From positions 1 through 64,000 of the forward strand of contig JAAELQ010000147.1 in the NCBI GenBank assembly GCA_024226515.1: DNA of 64,000 bases, read 5' to 3'. Positions 1 through 8,657 of this stretch are shown in pieces (position 1 is the stretch's first letter; every line of letters begins with the position of its first letter). Made by a program: the position numbers and the translations under genes. The notes beneath the pieces are model-generated. The model was not told the DNA's origin, did not search any database, and was given only the letters and a program-made list of their open reading frames with translations. This DNA is from a bacterium (GTDB lineage: Bacteria; Acidobacteriota; Polarisedimenticolia; Polarisedimenticolales; Polarisedimenticolaceae).

Positions 1-257
1 ACCCCCCGTCCGCACTCCACGACGGCCGCAGACGGCCATCGTTCCGTTTGGTGTTGGTCTTCCGGATCGAGGTGCGGTCGATGCGACTTGCTCGTCTCGG
101 CGAAGGATTCCCGATCCTGGTGAGCTGGAACCTGTTGAAGCGGTGAATAGCTTCACCCGACCGTAGATCGCCGTCCGAGGGACAAGCACCAAACGGAGCG
201 ATGGCCGTCTGCGGCCGTCGTGGAGTGCGGACGGGGGGTCCGGGGGCAGGCCCCCGG
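1..257. repeat. Palindromic REP/MITE-like repeat, copy 1 (left end outside window)
   Basis: Positions 1-52 are, with one mismatch, the reverse complement of 189-240, so the stretch folds into a long hairpin with a loop of roughly 130 nt. The right arm continues to 257 with an inner palindrome of the type CCGGGGGC-AG-GCCCCCGG; its left counterpart lies before the window start. The same arm sequence returns at 58570-58649. There is no open frame with a recognisable product. It sits just past the stop codon of the zinc-ribbon gene. It is best read as a non-coding dispersed repeat; mobility is inference. Confidence 0.85.
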
Positions 258-292
258 TCAATTCAGGATGCAACCGACGCCACGGGAGGCGC

Positions 293-490
293 TCAATCCC
301 GCCACCGGGCCCGCTCCTCGTCGTCCAACTCGGTCTCCGGTTTCAGAACCGGGAACTTCAGGTGGCACCCCGCCGTGCCGCACAGGCGCGTGACGAGGAC
401 GCTCTTCGGGTCGCTACCCATCGAGCGCACGGTCACCGAGGTGACCACGCTGCTCGTGGTTCCGCTGCACGATGGGCACGCGTCGGGCAT
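293..490 (-). CDS. Small zinc-ribbon-like protein
   Basis: This 65-residue protein has a CxxC pair at C5/C8 and a second pair C37/C42 (CX4C), the layout of a small zinc ribbon, followed by an acidic/basic C-terminal tail. The ATG shares a base with the TGA of the ABC permease upstream (TGATG), so translation is probably coupled to the exporter operon. No domain beyond the cysteine pairs can be named. The role is unknown; a small metal-binding accessory or DNA/RNA-binding protein is possible. The palindromic repeat begins about 35 bases after the stop. Confidence 0.7.
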   Translation of the reverse strand: MPDACPSCSGTTSSVVTSVTVRSMGSDPKSVLVTRLCGTAGCHLKFPVLKPETELDDEERARWRD

Positions 491-2073
491 CAGGCCCGGA
501 TCCAGCGCAGCAGCTCCACCAGCTTCGGCGGCTGGCCGGTGCGCAGGATGCCGACGCGGAAGATCTTGCCGCTGAGCCACAGCACCAGCAACGTCGTCGC
601 CAGCAGCAGGATCAGCGTGCCGACGACGTCGAACATCGGCGGGTCGGCTGCGGCGCGGTTCATCATCACGAACGGCGTGTAGAGCGGTATCCACGAGAGG
701 ACCGTGGCCAGCGTCCCGTTCGGGTTCTTGGGGATGAACATCATCGTGAACAGCGGCACGATCATGATCAACATCACCGGGCCCATCAGGTTCTGCGCCT
801 CCTTCAGCGTGGTGCACAGACTGCCGATGGCGAGGAAGATCCCGGAGTACATCAGGTAACCGAGCAAGAAGTAGATCGCGAACTTCGGCAGCAGTCCGGA
901 GGTCTGCAGGACCCCGAGGGCCTGCGTCGCCCAGTCGGCCTGCGGCCCCGCCTTGTAGGCCAGCACCGCGACGCCGGAGCCGATCCAGGCCGTCAGCATC
1001 GTCAGGCCGATGGCCGCGATGCCGGCCAGCTTGCCCAGCATCAGCTCGCGCGCGGTGACCGACGACAGCAGCACCTCGATGATGCGGTTCGATTTCTCCT
1101 CGATCGTGTTGTTCAGCAGCATCTGCGAGATCGTGAAGATGCCGATCCACAACAGGTAGACGAAGCCGACGGGCGCCCACTGCCGAATCTGGTCGGCCAG
1201 GCTGACCTCCTCGCGTCCGACCTCCTTCTTCGGGTTCAGGCTGACGAGGGGGGCGCGCGTGCGCTGCACGATCGAGACGGCCTCGGCGTCTACGCCGACG
1301 CGCAGGTATTCGCGCCGCCGCACCTCTTCGTTGACGACCGCCAGGACCTCGTCTTCCAGCGAGTCGTCCGCGAGGTTGATCGCCCAGTACTGGATCGCCT
1401 GGCGATCCGCGCCGGGCACTCGCGGCGGTGCCCCGGGCCGAATCAGGCGCTCCTCGATGTCGCTCGGGATCAGAATCGCCGCGAACAGGCTACCGACCCC
1501 TTCGCCGGCGTCGCGTTTGCCGCGCAGGTAGGGCTTGAGCTGCTCGGCCAGCGTGTCGAGGTCGGCGGTGACGTCGACGTCCTGCGGAGCGTCGATGCGC
1601 GTGAAGCGCCGGCGTGGGTCCTCGAACTCCGGCGCGTCCTCTCTCAGCGCGGGCCCGACGCGGCGCAGCGCGGCCTCGATCCCGCCCTGCTCGACGAACA
1701 TGTCGAGCGCACCGGGATTGGAGGCCGAGAACTCGTCGATCATCTCGTCCACGTTGACCGCGGGGATGTCCTCGAGGTCGACCTGCTCGGCACCCTCGGC
1801 GCCGCGCTCGGCGTTGGCGCGGACGTACTTGCTCAGCTCCTTCAGGATGTCGCGCTGGTGTAACCGATCGAGCCCCGCGTCGATCACGGCCTCGAACTCG
1901 CCCGACTGGTCGACCAGGACGAAGTGCCGCGTCGGCGTGGACTCGTCCAGCTTGGTCTGTATCGTGATGCTCAGGCCGAAGATCACCGGCAGGAGGAAGA
2001 TGCCGATCCAGAAGCCCTTGGTCTTGGCGTTCTCGGCGTACTCTCGCATCGCAACGAGCAGTGCGGCTCTCAT
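490..2073 (-). CDS. ABC-2 type exporter permease (NatB/YhaP-like)
   Basis: The 527-residue protein has one N-terminal membrane segment (about residues 20-38), a large extracytoplasmic region of roughly 280 residues, and a cluster of five or so C-terminal membrane helices. A conserved EEKSNRIIEVLLSS stretch precedes the helical block, typical of the NatB-type ABC-2 permeases that export sodium or other small solutes. The start overlaps the TGA of the ATPase gene (ATGA) and the stop overlaps the start of the zinc-ribbon gene. It is expected to pair with the ATPase encoded directly upstream. The substrate cannot be read from sequence. Confidence 0.9.
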   Translation of the reverse strand: MRAALLVAMREYAENAKTKGFWIGIFLLPVIFGLSITIQTKLDESTPTRHFVLVDQSGEFEAVIDAGLDRLHQRDILKELSKYVRANAERGAEGAEQVDLEDIPAVNVDEMIDEFSASNPGALDMFVEQGGIEAALRRVGPALREDAPEFEDPRRRFTRIDAPQDVDVTADLDTLAEQLKPYLRGKRDAGEGVGSLFAAILIPSDIEERLIRPGAPPRVPGADRQAIQYWAINLADDSLEDEVLAVVNEEVRRREYLRVGVDAEAVSIVQRTRAPLVSLNPKKEVGREEVSLADQIRQWAPVGFVYLLWIGIFTISQMLLNNTIEEKSNRIIEVLLSSVTARELMLGKLAGIAAIGLTMLTAWIGSGVAVLAYKAGPQADWATQALGVLQTSGLLPKFAIYFLLGYLMYSGIFLAIGSLCTTLKEAQNLMGPVMLIMIVPLFTMMFIPKNPNGTLATVLSWIPLYTPFVMMNRAAADPPMFDVVGTLILLLATTLLVLWLSGKIFRVGILRTGQPPKLVELLRWIRA

Positions 2074-3041
2074 CGGTAGCTGGCCTCCATGGCATCCGGG
2101 CCGACCATGCGCACGAAGACGTCGTGCAGGCTCGGATCGGAGTGGTCGAAGCGTCGTAGGCGGATCCCGTTCTCGAAGCAGTGGTGCAGGATCGCCTGCG
2201 GATCGGCGTTCTCGCGAATCTCGAGCTCCCAGTGCGCGTTGCCGTTCGCGGCCGCCGCGTCGTCGTCGACGCGCATGCCGTCGGAGTCGATCGCGTACGC
2301 CTCGATCACGTCGGGCAACGCGAGCAACGGCTGGATCGCCGCGTCGGTCTCGATTCGCACGCGGCGCGGAAGCGTGCGCTTGGCCTCGTCCAGCGTTCCG
2401 TCGAACATCTTCCGTCCGCGGGCGATCAACAGCAGTCGGTCGCAGATCCGCTCTGCGTGTTGCATGACGTGCGTGGAGAACAGGACCGTGCGTCCCTTCA
2501 CGGCCATGTCGCGAATCACGTCCTCCATGACCTGCTGGTTGACCGGATCGAGGCCCGAGAACGGTTCGTCGAGGATCACCAGGTCGGGGTCGTGGGCGAT
2601 CGAGGCCAGCACTTGGACCTTCTGCCCCATGCCCTTGGACAGCGCCTCGGTCTTCTGGTCGGCGAAGTCCTTCAGGCCGAACTGCTCTAGCAACTCGTAG
2701 GCCCGGCGCTTGGCCTTGCGTCGGTCGAGCCCCTTGAGCGTCGCGAAGTAGGCGATGATCGACCAGGCCTTCATTTTCTTGTACAGGCCCTTCTCTTCCG
2801 GCAGGTAGCCGATACGGTCGCGTACCTGCAGGGCCGACGGTTTGTCGAAGACCCGGATCGTGCCGCTGGTCGGCTTGATGATCTCGAGGATCATGCGAAT
2901 CGTCGTCGTCTTCCCGGCGCCGTTCGGCCCGAGGAAGCCGTAGATCGACCCTTCCGGAATCGAGAGGCTGACGCGGTCGACGGCGGTGAAGTCGCCGTAC
3001 AACTTGGTCACGTCGCTCAGTTCGAGAACGCTCTGGCTCAT
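2070..3041 (-). CDS. ABC transporter ATP-binding protein (NatA-like)
   Basis: A 323-residue ATPase with Walker A GPNGAGKTT at about residues 38-46, a signature-like LSKGM motif near residue 137, Walker B LVILDEP near 157, and a C-terminal extension of about 100 residues as in NatA/CcmA-type exporters. The serine-glycine signature is degenerate (SKGMGQ instead of SGGQ), which is normal for this subfamily. It is the first gene of the three-gene exporter operon and overlaps the permease by four bases (ATGA). Substrate unknown. Confidence 0.92.
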   Translation of the reverse strand: MSQSVLELSDVTKLYGDFTAVDRVSLSIPEGSIYGFLGPNGAGKTTTIRMILEIIKPTSGTIRVFDKPSALQVRDRIGYLPEEKGLYKKMKAWSIIAYFATLKGLDRRKAKRRAYELLEQFGLKDFADQKTEALSKGMGQKVQVLASIAHDPDLVILDEPFSGLDPVNQQVMEDVIRDMAVKGRTVLFSTHVMQHAERICDRLLLIARGRKMFDGTLDEAKRTLPRRVRIETDAAIQPLLALPDVIEAYAIDSDGMRVDDDAAAANGNAHWELEIRENADPQAILHHCFENGIRLRRFDHSDPSLHDVFVRMVGPDAMEASYR

Positions 3042-3277
3042 GCTTCGGGTCTCCGTCGGCCACGGTCGGCCGGTCGTTCCGGACGGCCCCCTAGGATAGC
3101 AAGCGGGGCGGGGCGGTGACGCTGCGGGGCGTTCTCGCCGCCGCTGTGTGTCGGCCGATGACGAAAACGCAATCGCTCGTTGTCGGCGCCTGAGCGCGCG
3201 AACGCGGCGTTACAGGCAAATCGTGCCGTCGGCGGGAGGCTCCGCGGCTGGCATCCGCGTTGCTCTTGCCCGGTGTG

Positions 3278-3757
3278 ATGAAATCCGTCTCCCGATCTCC
3301 ACGCACGGCCGCCGCCCCGGGCAAGCGCAGTGCGGGATTCACGCTGCTCGAGCTGTTGGTCGTCGTCGCGGTCATCGCGGTCGTCTCCCTGATCGCGACC
3401 GGCACCCTGCTCAACGCGCTGAACCGGGCCAAGCAGAAGGTCACGATGTCCGATCTTCACGCGATCGCCACCGCGATCGAGATGTACAGCCTGGACAACT
3501 CGAACTACCCCACCGCCTCCGACGTGAGTACGCTGTCCGGAACGCTCGAGACGAGCTACATCCGCCAGATGCCCCCGCGCGACGGCTGGGGACGCGACTT
3601 CGTCGTCAGCGCGACCACGGGCGAGTACACCGTCGGATCGGGCGGCAAGGACGGCGGCGGACTGACGTATACGGGGGGGCCGACCCAGAGTTTCGACGAC
3701 GCGATCATCCTGGTCAACGGCACGTTCGTCCAGTGGCCCGAGGGAATCCAGCAGTAG
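3278..3757 (+). CDS. Type II secretion/type IV pilin-like prepilin (GspG-like)
   Basis: The ATG start gives 159 residues with a long basic leader ending in G20, then F21-T-L-L-E25-L and a hydrophobic helix: the class III prepilin signal with cleavage after G20 and the Glu at +5. The C-terminal part carries a DGWGRDF motif like the DPWGNPY of major pseudopilins of type II secretion. An upstream in-frame TTG (3260) would only lengthen the leader. No other secretion gene is adjacent, so this is an orphan pseudopilin served by machinery elsewhere. The M16 peptidase genes follow after about 60 bases. Confidence 0.88.
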   Translation: MKSVSRSPRTAAAPGKRSAGFTLLELLVVVAVIAVVSLIATGTLLNALNRAKQKVTMSDLHAIATAIEMYSLDNSNYPTASDVSTLSGTLETSYIRQMPPRDGWGRDFVVSATTGEYTVGSGGKDGGGLTYTGGPTQSFDDAIILVNGTFVQWPEGIQQ

Positions 3758-3817
3758 GCCGTTCGGCGGTATAATCCGGCGCGCCGCGGGCCGATCTCGT
3801 CCGCGGACAAGGATGCC

Positions 3818-5197
3818 GTGTTGACCGATCGCGCCCCACGCCTCGTCTCGTGCGTCGCAGCGTTGCTCGCGCTCGGCGCCGCCCATGCGTCCGACGTCGC
3901 GGCCCTGCACTCCACGACGCTCGACAACGGCCTGCGCGTATCGGTCCTCGTCGACGAACGCAGCGCGGTCGTCGCGACGCAGCTGTGGTACCACGTCGGC
4001 TCTGCGCACGAGGGCCCGGGCACGCGCGGATTGGCCCATCTGTTCGAACATCTGATGTTCGGCGACACGTCGGACTACGCCGGGCGCGAGCTCGAGGAGC
4101 TGCACCACCGACACGGCGGCTCGAACAACGCGTACACGACACCCGACGAGACGGTCTACGTGTCCGTGTTGCCGCCGGGGCCGCATCTGCAGCTGATTCG
4201 CCGCGAGGCGCAGCGGATGCGCGGGCTGATACAAGACGACGAAAACCTCGACAACGAGAAGCGCATCGTGACCGAAGAGCTACGCATGCGAACCGAGAAC
4301 GACCCGCTGATGCGCGCGCTGGTCGCGGCGCAGAGCTCGCTGCTCGGCGAGCACCCCTACGCTTACGACGCCGCGGGAAGCAAGGAGGACGTCGCCGCAG
4401 CCACGCTCGACGGGTGCCGGACCTTTTACGACAGGTACTACCGGCCGTCGAACGCCCACCTGGTCGTGGTCGGCCCGGTCGACCCCGAAGAGACGCTGCG
4501 CGTCGCGCGGGAGGCGTTCGGCGACATCGCCGACGGCGGAGAAACGGCGCGCGAGGTTCCGGCCCTGCTCGACTGGAGCTTTCCTCCCGAGACCGTGGTG
4601 CGCGAGGACCTGCCGCCGGTCGAGACGGCGCTGGCCGGGTTTGTCCTGCCTCCGCCGTCGCACGCGGACCACTGGGCCCTGACCGTGATGCAACAGCTGC
4701 TGCACGGCGGCGAGGTCGACGTGTTCGAGCGCGAGATCGTCGGCCGGCGGGGCAAGGCGGTCGTTGCGGGCACGCAGACGTTGCAGTTCCGCAGCGGGGG
4801 CGCCGTTGCGTTCTTCTCCGCCAGCCTGCCGTACCGGCGGAAGAAGACGGCGTTCAGGCACATCGGGCGCGTGCTCGACGAGCTGGCGCGTCTCGAGTGG
4901 CTGACGGACGAGCGGCTGGCTGCCGCGAAGAAGAGCCTGTTGTTGCGCGAATACGACGCGGCGTACTTCGTCGAGCGGCGAGCGGACGCCATCGGTCGCG
5001 CCGAGTGGTGGCAGGGCAGTGCGGAGCTGGCCCTCGATCGCGTCGCGCGGCTGCAGGAGGTCTCGCGTGACGACGTGGAACGCGTGTTTGCCCGCTATCT
5101 CCGCGAGTCCGAGCCGATCCGTCTGTATCTGAGGCCGCAGCGGGTCCCGTGGTACATCCACGCGTTCGGCTGGCTCTACCCGCTGGTGAGCCGTTGA
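3818..5197 (+). CDS. M16 zinc peptidase, catalytic member (pair 1)
   Basis: This 459-residue protein has a signal peptide (cleavage probably near residue 25) and the inverted zinc motif HLFEH at residues 74-78, with a following conserved Glu in the NEKRIVTEE stretch near residue 150. Together they form the HxxEH...E site of insulinase/processing peptidases. The length is that of a two-domain half clam-shell, so it probably works as a heterodimer with the M16-like protein encoded next. The start is GTG, preceded by an AAGGA ribosome site. It is predicted to act in the periplasm on peptides. Confidence 0.92.
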   Translation: MLTDRAPRLVSCVAALLALGAAHASDVAALHSTTLDNGLRVSVLVDERSAVVATQLWYHVGSAHEGPGTRGLAHLFEHLMFGDTSDYAGRELEELHHRHGGSNNAYTTPDETVYVSVLPPGPHLQLIRREAQRMRGLIQDDENLDNEKRIVTEELRMRTENDPLMRALVAAQSSLLGEHPYAYDAAGSKEDVAAATLDGCRTFYDRYYRPSNAHLVVVGPVDPEETLRVAREAFGDIADGGETAREVPALLDWSFPPETVVREDLPPVETALAGFVLPPPSHADHWALTVMQQLLHGGEVDVFEREIVGRRGKAVVAGTQTLQFRSGGAVAFFSASLPYRRKKTAFRHIGRVLDELARLEWLTDERLAAAKKSLLLREYDAAYFVERRADAIGRAEWWQGSAELALDRVARLQEVSRDDVERVFARYLRESEPIRLYLRPQRVPWYIHAFGWLYPLVSR

Positions 5198-6585
5198 ACG
5201 CGCGGCTCGCGCCGCTATCGCTTGCTCTGGCGACGCTTCTGGCGGGGCCCGCCCCGGCGGCGGCGCCCGAGGTGTGGACGGCCGATCCGGGAACGACCGT
5301 GGTGCTCGTGCGCGACGATCGCGCGCCACTGGTCGAGGTGCGGGTCGAGTTCCCCGCCGGCAGCTGGTCGCCCTGGTTCCGTGATGCGCCCGCCGGCGAG
5401 GCGTTCGAGATCCAGCTTCACGTCGAGGACGATTCCCTGCGCGCGCGCGCAGACGGGATTCCCGTTGCGGCGGATCTGCGGGTGCTGGGACGCTACTGCC
5501 GCCTGTGGCTGCGCTTCGACCGGGCCGATATCGAGGTCGTCTCGGACTGGGTGCGGGATCTGCTGTCGAGCAGCGCGTTCGATCGTGCGGTGCTCAGCCG
5601 CCGCAAGCGCGAGCGCTCGATCCAGTGGCGCGCCGACGAGAAGCTGCCCTTCTTCCGCCTGTGGCAGGGCGCGCACCGCGCGTTGTACGCCGAGGACGAT
5701 CCGCGCAGGCTGGCCTGGGAGGCGCCGCCGCGGATGGAGACGCGGCGCGATCGGCTGGCGGCGGCCCGCGACCTGCTGGTGCGGGTTCCGGGGCGGCGGG
5801 TCGGCTTCGCGGGCCACGTCACGCGCGACGAGGCCGACGCCGTCGTGCGGCGCATGCTGCCCGAGTCCGTTCCCGAGGTGCCTCCGGGAATCGAGCCGGA
5901 GCTGGGCCCCGCGATTCCGGTCGCGGCGCGCGCAGACGAGATCCGCGTCGGACTCCGCGGGCTGACCCAGGTGTACTTCGCGATCGTCGCGGAGTCGACG
6001 ACGAGCGGTGCGCCGGACTACGCGGCGTTCCGTGTCGCGGATCACGTGCTCGGCGGCCACTTCTATTCGCGCATGTCGGTGGCGTTGCGCCATGCGACGG
6101 GGGACAGCTACGGGGCATGGAGTCGCAGCCGTGGCGACGCCGCCCCGGGCGTCTACATGATCGGCAGCTTCACGCGGACCGACAACATCGAGCCGACGCT
6201 GGTCCGGCTGTGGGAGGCGTTGCGGGCGTTTCACGCCGAGGGCATCACCGAGGACGAACGGCACGCGGCGCTCGGCTTTTTGTCCGGCGCGCGCGCGCGC
6301 GTCGCCCAGTCGCCGGGGCAACGTCTCGCGCGGGCGATGGGCGAGCTGCGGCAGGGGTTCGAGGTCGGCCACCACGACCGTGTCGTCGAACGCGCCGCGG
6401 CGTTGTCGCTGGCGGAGATCAACGCATTCATCGACGCGTTCTACGACCCCGGACGGTTCACCCTCGTCCGTGTCGGTCCGCGCGGCAAGCAGCGTGGTCA
6501 GAAACAGGGCGGGGGATCGCGAGGGGCGCCTGCGCCGTCCGGCGCGAGCCGTTCGCCGCAGACGTTGCGCGAGCGGACGAGGTAG
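5194..6585 (+). CDS. M16-like peptidase subunit without zinc motif (pair 1)
   Basis: From a TTG that overlaps the upstream stop as TTGA, the frame gives 463 residues with a clean signal peptide (hydrophobic stretch and AAA cleavage region by about residue 24). The fold signature of M16 C-terminal domains is visible (the ADHVLGGHFYSRMS region), but no HxxEH is present where the catalytic partner has it. It is therefore the non-catalytic half of an M16 heterodimer. The last ~30 residues are basic and low-complexity and run 88 bases into the convergent gene, suggesting a late stop-codon loss. Confidence 0.85.
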   Translation: MNARLAPLSLALATLLAGPAPAAAPEVWTADPGTTVVLVRDDRAPLVEVRVEFPAGSWSPWFRDAPAGEAFEIQLHVEDDSLRARADGIPVAADLRVLGRYCRLWLRFDRADIEVVSDWVRDLLSSSAFDRAVLSRRKRERSIQWRADEKLPFFRLWQGAHRALYAEDDPRRLAWEAPPRMETRRDRLAAARDLLVRVPGRRVGFAGHVTRDEADAVVRRMLPESVPEVPPGIEPELGPAIPVAARADEIRVGLRGLTQVYFAIVAESTTSGAPDYAAFRVADHVLGGHFYSRMSVALRHATGDSYGAWSRSRGDAAPGVYMIGSFTRTDNIEPTLVRLWEALRAFHAEGITEDERHAALGFLSGARARVAQSPGQRLARAMGELRQGFEVGHHDRVVERAAALSLAEINAFIDAFYDPGRFTLVRVGPRGKQRGQKQGGGSRGAPAPSGASRSPQTLRERTR

Positions 6586-8549
6586 AACGTCACGCCGGCC
6601 GGAGCCGCCGGGTCGACGGTCGACGTTTCCGCGCCGTCGGCGACCAGGCACGCCACCGCCGTGAGGAACTCCGCATCCGCGGCGCGCAGGACGTCGAACG
6701 AGAGGGCCGCCGCACCCGGATCGGCGCCGGTCCACTCGAGCGTGGTCGCCGCGGAGCCCGACAGGCGTAGGTTCGCGACCGCCCCCGGCAAGGCCCAGGC
6801 GGTTCCGTCGAGCGGCGCGCAGTCGCAGGCATCGCCGCGCCCGTCCGAGTCGGCGTCGAGCTGGTCCGGGTTGACGGTGTCCGCGCAGTTGTCGGCCCCG
6901 TCTTCCGCGCCGTCCAGGTCGGCGTCCGCGACCCCCTGGAGCAGCGTGACGAGCCGGTCGGCGGCGACCGCGTCGTAGACGTTCGTGCTGCCGTCGGTCC
7001 AGAACACCTCGAGCCGATCCACGACGGCAGCCGCTCCGAGGCCGAAGTGCAGCTCCGCCGGGGTGCCGGAGAGATAGCTCTCGCCCGCGAGCAGGTCGCG
7101 GCGCAGGGTGGTCGCCCCCAGCGTCGCCTCGACGCGCGCCCCTACCCCCTGGCGGTTGCCTCCCGCAGCCTGCTCGAGTCGCACACCGAGCCAGTGGGTG
7201 TCGCCCGTGTCGGTCACGTTCTCCAGCAGGCGGGCCGGTTGATCGACGTGCGTCACCAGCAGATCCTCGTCGCCGTCCCGGTCGTAGTCGAACGCGATGA
7301 GGGCTCGCGCGTCGCCCGGTTCGGCTAGGCCGGCAGGGTGGTCGCGGGTGAAGAAGCCCGAGCCGTCGTTGAGCAGCAGCACGAGCGGCGTGGCGTAGAT
7401 CGCCGAGCCGCTGCCCTCGACCAGCTCGACGTACTCGTCGAAGCCGGTGGCCGCGACCAGGTCCAGGTCGCCGTCGTTGTCGACGTCGGTGAGCTCGACG
7501 CCCCAGCCCCAGTAGGTGTCGTGCACGCCGCGCGCCACGGCCTCGTCGGAGAACGAGAGGGTCCCCGAGTCGGCGAGCGCGCTGACGTGCATCGCGTTGT
7601 GCTGCGTCGTGACGAACAGGCCGCTGGGGTTGGTGATGTTGGTCAGGAACAGGTCGACGTCGCCGTCGCCGTCGATGTCTCCGGTGGCGAGCCCCATGTC
7701 GTTGCCGCTGTGCAGCGCGCCGACGTCGGCGCTGCGGTTGACGAACGCTCCGCCGGCGTTGGCGTAGAACTCGTCCGACGTGTGGTCGATCGCCACCCAG
7801 AGGTCCGGAAAGCCGTTGTCGTCGAAGTCGTGGAACGCGGCGGAGAAGCTGTCGCGGGCCAGCAGGCCGAGCCCGGTCGCGACGGAGACGTCCTCGAACT
7901 GCAGTCCGCCCAGGTTGCGATACAGCCGGTTGGTCCCGGGAAACCCCGGCGTCCCCGAGCCGATCTCGTCGGCCCAGTTGGTGACGTAGACGTCCAGCAG
8001 GCCGTCGTCGTCGTAGTCCGCCAGGGCCAGGCCGCAGCGCGTGTAGCCCAGCGGCGCGAAGCCCGAGCCCGGTGTGACGTCGACGAACACGCCGCCGTCG
8101 TTGCGCAGGATCTTCGACGGCTCGTACAGCCCCGATCCGTCGTCGTCGTTGAGCAGGACCAGATCCGGGTCGCCGTCGTTGTCCAGGTCGCTGAGGCTCG
8201 CGGAGCGGGACAGGCCGGTGTCTCCGACCGCCCCCGAGGCCGCGGTGACGTCGGTGAAACCCGGCGCTCCGAGGTCCAGATCGTTGCGCAGCAGGACGTT
8301 CGCGTGGCCTAGCTGGCCCAACAGATAGACGTCGAGGTCGCCGTCGCCGTCGACGTCCCCGACCGCGGCGCCGTTGCCGACGTTGCGCTGCAGCAGCTGC
8401 CGGCCGGGCGTCAGGTGCGGAAACGCAGGGCCGTAGGAGCCGTGGAACACCAGGTTGCGCTCGACGGAGCGATCCACGAAGTCGGGGTCCGTGGGCCACG
8501 CGGGAGCCGCGAAGAAGACCAGGACGGTGATGGCCGCGATGGCTCGCAT
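6498..8549 (-). CDS. Secreted FG-GAP/VCBS repeat protein with ASPIC/UnbV domain and thrombospondin type 3 repeat
   Basis: The 683-residue product starts with a signal peptide and then shows about seven calcium-loop repeats of the form DxDxDGDxD (for example DVDGDGDLDVY and DYDDDGLLDVY), the blades of an integrin-alpha-like propeller. After this comes an ASPIC/UnbV-type region (HWLGVRLEQA...), then aspartate-rich type 3 repeats with paired cysteines (DADSDGRGDACDC). The ATG at 8549 is chosen because it is followed at once by the signal peptide. It is probably a secreted, calcium-stabilised surface protein. The 3' end overlaps the convergent M16-like gene by 88 bases. Confidence 0.88.
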   Translation of the reverse strand: MRAIAAITVLVFFAAPAWPTDPDFVDRSVERNLVFHGSYGPAFPHLTPGRQLLQRNVGNGAAVGDVDGDGDLDVYLLGQLGHANVLLRNDLDLGAPGFTDVTAASGAVGDTGLSRSASLSDLDNDGDPDLVLLNDDDGSGLYEPSKILRNDGGVFVDVTPGSGFAPLGYTRCGLALADYDDDGLLDVYVTNWADEIGSGTPGFPGTNRLYRNLGGLQFEDVSVATGLGLLARDSFSAAFHDFDDNGFPDLWVAIDHTSDEFYANAGGAFVNRSADVGALHSGNDMGLATGDIDGDGDVDLFLTNITNPSGLFVTTQHNAMHVSALADSGTLSFSDEAVARGVHDTYWGWGVELTDVDNDGDLDLVAATGFDEYVELVEGSGSAIYATPLVLLLNDGSGFFTRDHPAGLAEPGDARALIAFDYDRDGDEDLLVTHVDQPARLLENVTDTGDTHWLGVRLEQAAGGNRQGVGARVEATLGATTLRRDLLAGESYLSGTPAELHFGLGAAAVVDRLEVFWTDGSTNVYDAVAADRLVTLLQGVADADLDGAEDGADNCADTVNPDQLDADSDGRGDACDCAPLDGTAWALPGAVANLRLSGSAATTLEWTGADPGAAALSFDVLRAADAEFLTAVACLVADGAETSTVDPAAPAGVTFYLVRSRNVCGERLAPDGAGAPRDPPPCF

Positions 8550-8657
8550 GACAGGCCCCGGCGGAGTTACGGACGGGTGAGCCGCAAGCGCCACGTCCGC
8601 CGACTTGCCGCGGCGGGCGCTTCGACGTAGCCGGGACATGTTAGCATCGCATGATTC

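Noticed and set aside
3042..3277. Riboswitch (c-di-GMP GEMM type) upstream of the prepilin gene
   Set aside because: A superficial match to a short conserved stretch was seen, but the two characteristic receptor helices and their spacing are absent.
5215..8499. A very long minus-strand open frame opposite the M16-like and FG-GAP genes
   Set aside because: Its translation is an Arg/Ala/Gly-rich antisense shadow without any family motif, while the other frames here have clear domains and signal peptides.
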